Shown here piece after piece: positions 1-5,736 of a DNA stretch of 5,739 nucleotides. A model generated the notes under the pieces. It was not told the DNA's origin. It made no database searches and worked only from the letters and a program-made list of their open reading frames with translations. A program made the translations under genes and the position numbers. Origin of the DNA: Candidatus Omnitrophota bacterium (GTDB taxonomy: Bacteria > Omnitrophota > Gorgyraeia > Gorgyraeales > Gorgyraeaceae); assembly GCA_013202925.1 (NCBI GenBank), contig JABMRA010000095.1, positions 1-5,739 on the forward strand, written 5' to 3'. Positions within the stretch are counted from its first letter, which is position 1, and each line of letters starts with the position of its first letter.

Positions 1-957
1 CTCATCACTTATCTCCGATAATTCTTCAAATTTCGGAAGCCTTGAAGCAATTACCGGCCTTCTTGCGCCCAGCGCCAGATGAAGAACGCCTGATATAGCC
101 CTGTTTTCTTCATGATAAGGAAATAGTACTACATCAGCAGCTCCCAGCAAATACGGCAAATCTTCATTCGGGCAATACATTTTGTCATATAAAACATATT
201 TTTTTAATCCCATATCTTTTATTTTTTTAGGGAGAGAGCTTGCATATTTTCTATCCGAAGGACTGGCATTGGGCGCAAGACCACCTGAGATATGGAGGCG
301 CACGTCGGTTCTTGTCTTTAATATCTTCGCAAAAGTCTTAAGCGCTACATGTATACACTTGTGTTTTTTTATGAAACCAAAGCAGACAAGCAGTTTTACA
401 TTTGGAGGCAATCCTAATCTATTTCGGGAAATACTTTTACTCTTATTAGTAATCAATGTGCCATGGGGAATAACAGTAATTTTTGATGCCTGCACACCGA
501 TACGGTTAAGTATCAGGCTCTGTGACACAGAATGCACTATAATATTATCAACAAGCTGCGATAATCTGCCGACATAAGATTCTTCAATTTGGCCTCTTTT
601 TGAAAATTGGGCAGGAATCAGGCAATGAAATGTTATTATTTTCCTGGTATTTTTGCCTAACTTATGTAAAAGCAATAACAGCCGTTCATCAAATCCGTAT
701 ATTTTATACTCATGCTGAATATGCAGTATATCGATATCATTAGTATATTTAAGGATTTGATCTGCATAATTCTGTTTTCTATTCCAGCAGGGAATGACTT
801 TATATCTTTTCCTTTGACGGGGGACAGATTCATCTTCAGCAAGTATTGTGATATCGGAAGACGGCTCAATTTTTTTTACTGCCTTTGCAAGATAATATGA
901 ATATGCCGCTATGCCGCATTTTTGCGGTACATAGGGAGAGATGTAAGCTACTTTCAT
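1..957 (-). CDS. GT4-like glycosyltransferase, partial (C-terminus beyond the left edge)
   Basis: The minus-strand frame opens with ATG at 957 and stays open for 319 codons to base 1, so the C-terminal end is missing. The product looks like a cytoplasmic GT-B fold retaining glycosyltransferase, transferring sugar from a nucleotide donor to a glycan or lipid acceptor. The N-terminal domain starts MKVAYISPYVPQKCGIAAYS (residues 1-20), a glycine-containing nucleotide-fold loop typical of GT4. HIQHEY (79-84), TFH (109-111) and IPHG (163-166) follow as usual GT4 landmarks. The donor domain begins near VCFGFIKKHK (191-200) and includes ADVVLFPY (274-281) and ISGVLHLALGARRPVIAS (288-305). Where classic GT4 enzymes have E-x7-E, this one has R286 and L294; an SGxLxxALGxxxPVI variant is, from memory, a recognised GT4 subgroup. 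It lies 106 bases downstream of the GH130 gene with no terminator seen, so it is probably in the same operon. The Shine-Dalgarno is weak (GGA, 7 bases before ATG). Donor and acceptor are unknown. Confidence 0.9.
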   Translation of the reverse strand, partial: MKVAYISPYVPQKCGIAAYSYYLAKAVKKIEPSSDITILAEDESVPRQRKRYKVIPCWNRKQNYADQILKYTNDIDILHIQHEYKIYGFDERLLLLLHKLGKNTRKIITFHCLIPAQFSKRGQIEESYVGRLSQLVDNIIVHSVSQSLILNRIGVQASKITVIPHGTLITNKSKSISRNRLGLPPNVKLLVCFGFIKKHKCIHVALKTFAKILKTRTDVRLHISGGLAPNASPSDRKYASSLPKKIKDMGLKKYVLYDKMYCPNEDLPYLLGAADVVLFPYHEENRAISGVLHLALGARRPVIASRLPKFEELSEISDE

Positions 958-1063
958 TTAAGGATCCAATATTCCATTTAAACTTTCAGTTGCGATATAG
1001 TTAACTGTTTTGTATATTTTTCTATTATTTCTCAAGCATCTTATTTCTGCCGACAACTGTATC

Positions 1064-1990
1064 TTAAAATAACCCAAGCACATCCTTCATGTCCGCATAA
1101 GCAACGCCAATCACTGTATCCGCTGCTCCGTAGTAAACAAGCAATTGGCCGTCTTTTTCAACACAGCCGCAGGTAAAAGTTACATTGGAAACATCGCCTA
1201 TTTTTTCATATTCTTCACCGGGCTCAAGCACCGGTTCCGGGTGGCGGTATACAACTTTAGTCGGATCTTCAAGATCCAGAAACGCAATACCTAACCGGTA
1301 ACACATCTTGTTATCAACTGCATGATATACGATAAGCCAACCCTTTTCTGTTTTTATCGGAGTAGCCCCGCCACCGATCTTCCACTTTTCCCATCCGTGG
1401 CCCTGAGGGGACATGACGATTGTATTATCTCTGAATTCTTTTAAATCTTCCGAAAAACCTATCCATATATGCTGCGGGATCCTGTGCATGAGGACATATT
1501 TTCCCTTGATTTTTTCAGGGAACATCGCCGCATCTTTATTGTCTGTAAATGGAAAGGGGTATATCCTTTCGCTCCAATTCCATCTCTTATTCAGAAAATC
1601 ATCTACCGAGATAGAGGAAATCGCTATCTGCACCCATTTAAGCTGTCGTTCCATTCCAGGGACCATGCCGTATGCCGAATACGTCATGTACAGCCGGTCG
1701 CCTATCATCGCGATCCGGGGGTCTTCTACTCCGAAACAGTCCACATCTGAATCAGGGGATACACCAAAGATCGGCTTATCGAGCCGCTCATCAATAATAA
1801 AACCGTCTTTTGAAGAAGCGTATCCGCACCTTGAAATACCGCCCTTGCAGCCTCTGGCCCTGTAAACAAGGTGCACTGTACCATTAATATTAACTGCCGC
1901 CGTATTGAAAACAACGAGCGCCTCCCAATCATGCTCAATTATCGGTTCCAATACCGGGTTCTTTTTGTATCTTTCTAATGTAAATGCCAC
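1064..1990 (-). CDS. GH130 family glycoside phosphorylase/hydrolase (probably acting on beta-mannosides)
   Basis: This 308-residue protein has the length and motif order of a single-domain, five-bladed beta-propeller GH130 enzyme. NPVL is at 11-14, FNTAAV at 28-33, YRARG at 43-47, GISRCGYA at 51-58, and VEDPRI at 88-93, whose D90 matches the proposed catalytic acid. KDAAMFPEKIKGKYVLMHR (152-170), KIGGGATPI (204-212), VYHAVD (221-226) and YYGAADTVIGVA (286-297) follow. Family members cleave beta-mannosidic linkages, most by phosphorolysis to mannose-1-phosphate. R170 and H223 sit where the phosphate-binding Arg and His are expected, which favours a phosphorylase over a hydrolase, but the exact linkage cannot be assigned. 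There is no signal peptide, so it should be cytoplasmic. Start is GTG at 1990, supported by AAAGGAG five bases upstream. It begins 19 bases after the upstream glycosyltransferase stop, implying one transcript and a shared pathway. Confidence 0.93.
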   Translation of the reverse strand: MAFTLERYKKNPVLEPIIEHDWEALVVFNTAAVNINGTVHLVYRARGCKGGISRCGYASSKDGFIIDERLDKPIFGVSPDSDVDCFGVEDPRIAMIGDRLYMTYSAYGMVPGMERQLKWVQIAISSISVDDFLNKRWNWSERIYPFPFTDNKDAAMFPEKIKGKYVLMHRIPQHIWIGFSEDLKEFRDNTIVMSPQGHGWEKWKIGGGATPIKTEKGWLIVYHAVDNKMCYRLGIAFLDLEDPTKVVYRHPEPVLEPGEEYEKIGDVSNVTFTCGCVEKDGQLLVYYGAADTVIGVAYADMKDVLGLF

Positions 1991-1995
1991 AATAG

Positions 1996-2002
1996 CTCCT
2001 TT
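1996..2002 (-). promoter_or_regulatory. Strong ribosome binding site fixing the GTG start of the GH130 gene
   Basis: On the minus strand AAAGGAG is followed by five bases (CTATT) and then GTG. It is the best Shine-Dalgarno in the window. It decides in favour of the GTG at 1990, just upstream of the conserved FTLERYKKNPVL segment. Confidence 0.8.
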
Positions 2003-2009
2003 CTGAAAA

Positions 2010-3071
2010 TCAACCTGTAAGTTTCTTAAACAGCTCGATGAACTTCCCGGCTACTGCAGTAGCTGAGTTTTCTTTAATAAACTTTTCTCTTCCTTTGTTT
2101 ATCACCTCATACCGCTTATCTTTATCAAAGACGGACTTTATCCCTGAAACAAGCTCTTTCGTACTGGTGAAACTAATAATAGCGTCACCGAACATAACCG
2201 TAAAATCAGACGCTAACGCAACAATAGGGCATCCTGATCCCAGACACTGGAATATTGTGCTTGAAAGGACAACCCGGCCGACATTGGGTTTGTTAACTAC
2301 TAATACGTCAACAGCCTGAAGATACTCGTAAAGTTTATTGATATCCGGAGCATCCACTCTTATTTCTATATCTGCAATACTGCTCGGCTTAAATGCTTTG
2401 AGCAGTTTTAGCGACCTGTCGTGGTTCGTAATCCCTAATATGTGAAGCGGATAGTCATTTTTTAGCGACGAAATAGCAGGTATAAGAGGCGCGACCATCT
2501 GTGAAGCCGGGCCGAATGTTAATACAATTTTTTTATCTTGAGGTAGTCCCAGTTTTTCTCTGGCAGCTTTTTTATCTCCGGTCTGCATATTATGCGCCGG
2601 ATATGGGATCATATGAATCTTGTCTTTGTCATACGCCTTTTTTAAAAAGTTTATATAGCGGCTGTCAAAAGAAACAATTGCATCCCAATCAAACTGATAA
2701 AAAGACGGATCCTCTGCCAGAGCGCCGTCATGAACCACATTTATTGTTTTTGCTTTTTTCCTGATCCTGTGAAAGATTTTACCGAGCAAATCTTTCGGCA
2801 GCATACCGAGATCCTCTACTATGAAATAATCATACTCCTCTGTAAGGAACGGCACCGGATTAAGCCGCGGAGGTTTTGCGTTACTTGTTGTCATGCAACG
2901 CGTTACATAGTCTTCGTTTTCACCGGTGATACTGGTCCCGTGGAAACTGTCTTCATAAAATGTAAACACTTTCAGCTGGTGACCCTGTTCAATAAAAGCC
3001 CTGCCTATCATTTCACTGTGATAAGAAGCCCCGGAATCCGTATTCCATCCACCCATAATTGCTATTTTCAT
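2010..3071 (-). CDS. GT4-like (GT-B fold) glycosyltransferase with an atypical donor-site motif
   Basis: This is a complete 353-residue protein, within the normal GT4 length. The N-terminal domain begins MKIAIMGGWNTDSGASYHS (1-19), a GT-B glycine loop, followed by the usual GRAFIEQGHQLKVFTF (23-38). INVVHDG (110-116) and IHMIPYPA (152-159) end the acceptor half. The donor half runs from KKIVLTFGPAS (180-190) through LHILGI (209-214) and VDVLVVNKPNVGRVV (254-268) to QCLGSGCPIVALAS (275-288). The fold assignment is solid; specificity is not. The two glutamates of the E-x7-E signature align with V267 and Q275, so nucleotide-sugar binding may be altered. No signal peptide or membrane segment is seen. 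ATG at 3071 is preceded by GAGG with seven bases between. It is the first gene of the likely operon with GH130 (19-base gap) and the left glycosyltransferase, and a promoter candidate lies just upstream. Probable role: building a glycan that the GH130 enzyme trims or recycles. Confidence 0.87.
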   Translation of the reverse strand: MKIAIMGGWNTDSGASYHSEMIGRAFIEQGHQLKVFTFYEDSFHGTSITGENEDYVTRCMTTSNAKPPRLNPVPFLTEEYDYFIVEDLGMLPKDLLGKIFHRIRKKAKTINVVHDGALAEDPSFYQFDWDAIVSFDSRYINFLKKAYDKDKIHMIPYPAHNMQTGDKKAAREKLGLPQDKKIVLTFGPASQMVAPLIPAISSLKNDYPLHILGITNHDRSLKLLKAFKPSSIADIEIRVDAPDINKLYEYLQAVDVLVVNKPNVGRVVLSSTIFQCLGSGCPIVALASDFTVMFGDAIISFTSTKELVSGIKSVFDKDKRYEVINKGREKFIKENSATAVAGKFIELFKKLTG

Positions 3072-3136
3072 AATGCGTCCTCTTGTGCATGAACAGAAGC
3101 GCTTGCTTTTAGAAAAAATTTTTATAGCTTTCCGCC

Positions 3137-3149
3137 GTATACACTATAC
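3137..3149. promoter_or_regulatory. Small perfect inverted repeat, possible operator
   Basis: GTATA-CAC-TATAC is a perfect 5+3+5 inverted repeat. It begins about nine bases downstream (minus strand) of the TATAAT promoter candidate, so it would lie at or just after the transcription start of the glycosyltransferase/GH130 operon. A repressor site there would be sensible, but five-base arms in A+T-rich DNA can arise by chance. Confidence 0.22.
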
Positions 3150-3157
3150 AGGTATTT

Positions 3158-3185
3158 ATTATAGCCGGATTACTGAAATAAACAA
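3158..3185 (-). promoter_or_regulatory. Candidate sigma-70-type promoter for the glycosyltransferase/GH130 operon
   Basis: On the minus strand a perfect -10 hexamer TATAAT (3158-3163) is preceded by 16 bases and TTGTTT (3180-3185), which matches TTGACA only at its first three bases. It lies about 85 bases upstream of the ATG at 3071, with an A+T-rich untranslated region between. Position and the exact -10 support it; the weak -35 leaves doubt. Confidence 0.4.
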
Positions 3186-3227
3186 GGGAATTTGGACCTT
3201 TAGAGAGACTTATTCCTCGTCAAAAAT

Positions 3228-3273
3228 GCCCTTCGACAAGGCTCAGGGCAATGGTGAGCGAAGTCGAACCATG
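3228..3273. repeat. Dispersed imperfect palindrome (REP-like unit), copy 1
   Basis: The arms TTCGAC (3232-3237) plus GCTCA (3241-3245) pair with TGAGC (3255-3259) plus GTCGAA (3263-3268). This gives a 6 + 5 base-pair stem with a symmetric 3-base internal mismatch (AAG against GAA) and a 9-base loop, GGGCAATGG. The same arms and a near-identical loop (GGACCATGG) recur at 5584-5680, so this is a family rather than a lone hairpin. It sits between the ygiQ stop and the promoter region of the glycosyltransferase operon. There is no U-run, so it is not an ordinary intrinsic terminator, though the transcript could fold and protect a 3' end. Confidence 0.8.
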
Positions 3274-3274
3274 C

Positions 3275-3312
3275 CTGCTCTCCGAAGCAGTCCCTAGCGC
3301 ATAGACGGACTG
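3275..3312. repeat. Two overlapping hairpins flanking repeat copy 1
   Basis: CTGCT (3275-3279) pairs with AGCAG (3286-3290) around a 6-base loop. Overlapping it, CAGTCC (3288-3293) plus CTA pairs with TAG plus GGACTG (3307-3312) around the loop GCGCA, with a 2-base AC bulge. The two folds share bases and are mutually exclusive. Together with the adjacent palindrome they form a compound structure just after the ygiQ stop (minus strand). Neither is followed by a T-run, so termination is doubtful. Confidence 0.5.
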
Positions 3313-3337
3313 GGGATTAAAGTCAAAAACTTACTAT

Positions 3338-5110
3338 TCATCCGCAAAAGAGCTTTTTCAAGCTCTCTTTATGGAGTATCTTAAGGGCTCGAAGTATATG
3401 CTTTCTGTTCTGCGGATTCTTGTATTGTAATAGCGCCCTTTGCATTGTCCTCTCGCTCTGGGTTTTAGCTACATACATATTTTTACCGGTAAGCGGATTT
3501 TTTTCGGTGTAATACATGGAGCTTGAGATGGTCATAGGCAAAGGTATATAATCCTGGACCTGTTCGGGATGAATATGATTTTTTGCCAGATATACCGCCA
3601 GCTTAAGGGCATCTTCCAGGCGCGCTCCCGGATGGCCTGATATAAAATAATTCACAAGGTACTGTTTCTTGCCTAACCGCTTATTAACCGTTTGAAACCT
3701 ATCGATAAATTTTTCATATATCTTAAATTGAGGCTTGTTCATAAGTTCTAGGACCGAACCAGTGCAGTGTTCCGGAGCGACTTTCAGCTGTCCGCTTACG
3801 TGGGAGGCGCACAATTCACGCAGATATCCATCCGAATAGCGATCGATTAATAAATCGTATCGCACGCCGCTTCCGACAAATACATGTTTTACTCTGGGCA
3901 CCCTTCTTAACTCCTTCCAGAGGCGGATCGAGTGCTCATAGCCTAATGTAAGGTTTTTGCATTTTTCAGGCACGAGGCATCGCTTGTTACGGCATGCGCC
4001 AGTTTCTTTCCATGAAGGGCACATTGCCATATACATATTTGCCGTCGGGCCGCCGATGTCGGTGATCGTCCCTCTAAATTTTTTATCTTCGGCGATTGCG
4101 GCTATCTCTCTCACTACCGACTTAATGCTGCGGCTCTGTATAATTCTGCCTTGATGCAGATATAAGGAGCAAAAACTGCATCCGCCTGAGCATCCGCGAT
4201 GAGAAGTAACCGAATTTCTTACTGTTTCAAATCCCGGGATGCCGCCGTCTTTATCATATACAGGGTGCCAATTTCGCATATAGGGCAGGGCGTATATCCT
4301 GTCCATTTCTTCCGTGGTAAGTGGAGACGCAGGGGGATACTGCACGAGGAATCTATCGCCGCACTTTTGAGCGATCGCCTTACCGGAAATCGGATCAGAT
4401 TCAGAATAAATAGCCTTAAAGGCGTCATTAAAGGCATCCTTATCCTGGAATATTTCCTCAAAAGAAGGGACTAAAACATAATCCTTGAGGCCGTCCAAGG
4501 ACTTTCGGGTAATGACTGTGCCGCTGATATTTTCCAGTCCGGTTGCGCCGGCTGAGTCTTTCAGGCGATAGGCTATTTCTAAAATCTGTTTCTCGCCCAT
4601 TCCATAAACAAGTATGTCGGCTTTTGAATCCAGAAGCAGTGAGCGCCTCACCCTGTCAGACCAGTAATCGTAGTGAGCGAGCCTTCTCATGCTCGCCTCT
4701 ATGCCGCCGAGGATAATCGGGACGCCCTTAAACGCCTCCTGTAACTTATTCGCATATACGATGCTTGCCCTTTCGGGCCTAAGAAGCGCCCGTCCTCCAG
4801 GTGAATAGTCATCCACGTTGCGGATTTTTTTATTCGCGGTGTATCTGGCAAGCATAGAATCGATATTGCCTGCCGTCACGCCAAAAAATAGTTTCGGCCG
4901 GCCCAATCTCTTAAAATCGTCGAGCATCCGCCAATCCGGTTGAGCTATGATGCCGACCTTGAACCCAGCATCCTCCAGCACCCGCCCTATAAGCGCAGCG
5001 CCATACGACGGATGGTCGACATAGGCATCACCTGTCACCAGTATAATATCAAGCTCACTCCAGCCGCGCTTCTTTAAGTCCTTTTTCGATATTGATAGAA
5101 AATCTCTCAT
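3338..5110 (-). CDS. ygiQ: YgiQ family radical SAM protein
   Basis: Using ATG at 5110 the product has 590 residues; the frame extends upstream to ATG 5149 (603 residues). I prefer 5110 because RDFLSISKKDLKKRGWSELD aligns with the usual N-terminus of YgiQ proteins and the extra 13 residues do not. Neither start has a clear Shine-Dalgarno. The N-terminal YgiQ-specific domain carries DIILVTGDAYVDHPSYG (21-37), GIIAQPDWR (53-61) and a GGIEASMRRLAHYDYWSD stretch (135-152). The radical SAM core follows with C307-x3-C311-x2-C314, which should bind the 4Fe-4S cluster that cleaves S-adenosylmethionine. Four more cysteines (C364, C373, C378, C384) follow, then GSGVRYDL (413-420), LKVAPEHCTG (442-451) and YFISGHPG (488-495). 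It is shorter than E. coli YgiQ (about 740 residues) because the C-terminal extension is reduced. The substrate is unknown for the family. It is likely cytoplasmic, and no functional link to its neighbours is evident. Confidence 0.95.
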   Translation of the reverse strand: MRDFLSISKKDLKKRGWSELDIILVTGDAYVDHPSYGAALIGRVLEDAGFKVGIIAQPDWRMLDDFKRLGRPKLFFGVTAGNIDSMLARYTANKKIRNVDDYSPGGRALLRPERASIVYANKLQEAFKGVPIILGGIEASMRRLAHYDYWSDRVRRSLLLDSKADILVYGMGEKQILEIAYRLKDSAGATGLENISGTVITRKSLDGLKDYVLVPSFEEIFQDKDAFNDAFKAIYSESDPISGKAIAQKCGDRFLVQYPPASPLTTEEMDRIYALPYMRNWHPVYDKDGGIPGFETVRNSVTSHRGCSGGCSFCSLYLHQGRIIQSRSIKSVVREIAAIAEDKKFRGTITDIGGPTANMYMAMCPSWKETGACRNKRCLVPEKCKNLTLGYEHSIRLWKELRRVPRVKHVFVGSGVRYDLLIDRYSDGYLRELCASHVSGQLKVAPEHCTGSVLELMNKPQFKIYEKFIDRFQTVNKRLGKKQYLVNYFISGHPGARLEDALKLAVYLAKNHIHPEQVQDYIPLPMTISSSMYYTEKNPLTGKNMYVAKTQSERTMQRALLQYKNPQNRKHILRALKILHKESLKKLFCG

Positions 5111-5290
5111 ATAGAATATATTATAACCCTTAACTGCGGAAAGAGCCATGGCTCGTTCAACACAGCCAAAATAAGCAAAGAAAGCATTTAATTGGTCTTA
5201 TTCTTCATCAATATGCTCGAATTCTTCGCCTAAATACCGATTAAATGCCGGCGATTAAATAATAGCCAATATGGAGATAAAGAGATATGT

Positions 5291-5569
5291 TTAATCGTGG
5301 GATTTGCTTAATTGATTAAGGAGCGTTTTATTGTGGGATATTAGGGCTAATTTCTTCTTTGTGGTCCAACGTTTAATTTGAGCTTCGCGTGTTTGAGCGC
5401 AGGATCTATCTTTGCGTGTTTCCTTATAGACAAGTTCAACCGGCCTGCGAATACTGGTGTAATGTCCTCCCTTGCCGGTATTGTGTTCTTTTAGTCGACG
5501 AGGAATATCAGTCGTGCTGCCTGTGTATAAGCTGCCGTCTTTACAGCGGCGTATGTAGATATACCACAT
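5291..5569 (-). CDS. Small GIY-YIG domain protein (UPF0213/YhbQ-like putative nuclease)
   Basis: This 92-residue protein is a single GIY-YIG domain. The signature appears as Y3-I4-Y5, nine residues, then Y15-T16-G17. R24 matches the catalytic arginine and RLKEHNTGKG (25-34) carries the conserved E-H-N. RRPVELVYKE (41-50) and REAQIKRW (61-68), with E62 as the expected metal-binding glutamate, complete the domain. The length is right for the UPF0213 group (about 80-100 residues), so it looks intact. Members are presumed DNA endonucleases or DNA-processing proteins; the cellular role of these stand-alone forms is poorly defined. ATG at 5569 has no convincing Shine-Dalgarno, and the palindromic repeat at 5584-5680 ends only about 15 bases upstream, so its promoter must lie within or beyond the repeat. 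The basic C-terminus (KKK at 70-72) fits nucleic-acid binding. It is 180 bases from the preferred ygiQ start, on the same strand. Confidence 0.9.
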   Translation of the reverse strand: MWYIYIRRCKDGSLYTGSTTDIPRRLKEHNTGKGGHYTSIRRPVELVYKETRKDRSCAQTREAQIKRWTTKKKLALISHNKTLLNQLSKSHD

Positions 5570-5583
5570 ATTATGTTGTTGTG

Positions 5584-5680
5584 GCCCTTCGACGCGCTCA
5601 CTTCGTTCGCTTGCTCAGGACCATGGTGAGCCGTTCGACAAGCTCACGATGCTTCGAACGGTGCTGAGCGCAGTCGAAGC
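5584..5680. repeat. Compound palindromic repeat, copy 2 (at least two units)
   Basis: The array starts with CCCTTCGAC, as copy 1 does. A first hairpin pairs GCTCA (5613-5617) with TGAGC (5627-5631) around GGACCATGG, close to the copy 1 loop. A second unit pairs TTCGAC (5634-5639) and GCTCA (5642-5646) with TGAGC (5665-5669) and GTCGAA (5673-5678). A competing perfect 8-base fold pairs CCGTTCGA (5631-5638) with TCGAACGG (5654-5661). An extra GCTCA (5596-5600) with TTCG repeats sits inside. The whole block lies directly upstream of the GIY-YIG start. It looks like nested or tandem insertions of the element seen at 3228-3273. Confidence 0.75.
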
Positions 5681-5684
5681 ACAA

Positions 5685-5723
5685 GGAAAACCTCTCCATT
5701 TTTAACAACAGAGAGGTTTTTCC
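5685..5723. terminator. Probable bidirectional intrinsic terminator hairpin
   Basis: AAAACCTCTC (5687-5696) pairs perfectly with GAGAGGTTTT (5711-5720) around a 14-base loop, and GG/CC extends the base of the stem after one bulged T. On the plus strand the G-rich arm is followed by five T. On the minus strand it is followed by four T, then CC. That is a short but acceptable U-tract flanked by A-tracts, fitting termination in either direction. It would end a gene lying beyond the right edge of the window and isolate the GIY-YIG gene. The stem is only moderately G+C rich, so efficiency is uncertain. Confidence 0.5.
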
Positions 5724-5736
5724 GCGTCGAACCATG
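5723..5736. repeat. Fragment of the palindromic repeat, continuing to or beyond the right edge
   Basis: GTCGAACCATG (5726-5736) is identical to 3263-3273 at the end of copy 1. CGCGTCGAA (5723-5731) is the exact reverse complement of TTCGACGCG at 5588-5596. The fragment therefore belongs to the same family, and with 5588-5596 it brackets the compound repeat and the terminator hairpin. Confidence 0.5.

Noticed and set aside
182..577. Plus-strand 131-codon open frame
   Set aside because: It is antisense to the left glycosyltransferase, whose minus frame has clear family motifs over the whole stretch.
987..1007. Inverted CAGTT...AACTG in the GH130-glycosyltransferase spacer
   Set aside because: Five-base arms 11 bases apart with no adjacent promoter or T-run; expected by chance in A+T-rich DNA.
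1413..1865. Plus-strand 150-codon open frame inside GH130
   Set aside because: It is antisense to conserved GH130 motifs and has no family features of its own.
3073..3297. Plus-strand 74-codon open frame in the intergenic region
   Set aside because: It runs through the promoter region and the palindromic repeat; the FDKAQG-type stretch is simply the repeat translated. No Shine-Dalgarno or recognisable domain.
3228..3312. Intrinsic terminator for ygiQ
   Set aside because: Stable hairpins exist, but none is followed by a T-run on the minus strand, and the main one belongs to a dispersed repeat family.
5198..5251. Minus-strand open segment reading SPAFNRYLGEEFEHIDEE then stop, resembling an acidic protein C-terminus
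   Set aside because: Only 18 codons between stops with no start codon and no recognisable parent protein; too short to call a gene remnant.
5389..5667. Plus-strand 92-codon open frame over the GIY-YIG gene and repeat
   Set aside because: It is antisense to a gene with an intact GIY-YIG signature and ends inside repeat DNA; its residue content looks random.
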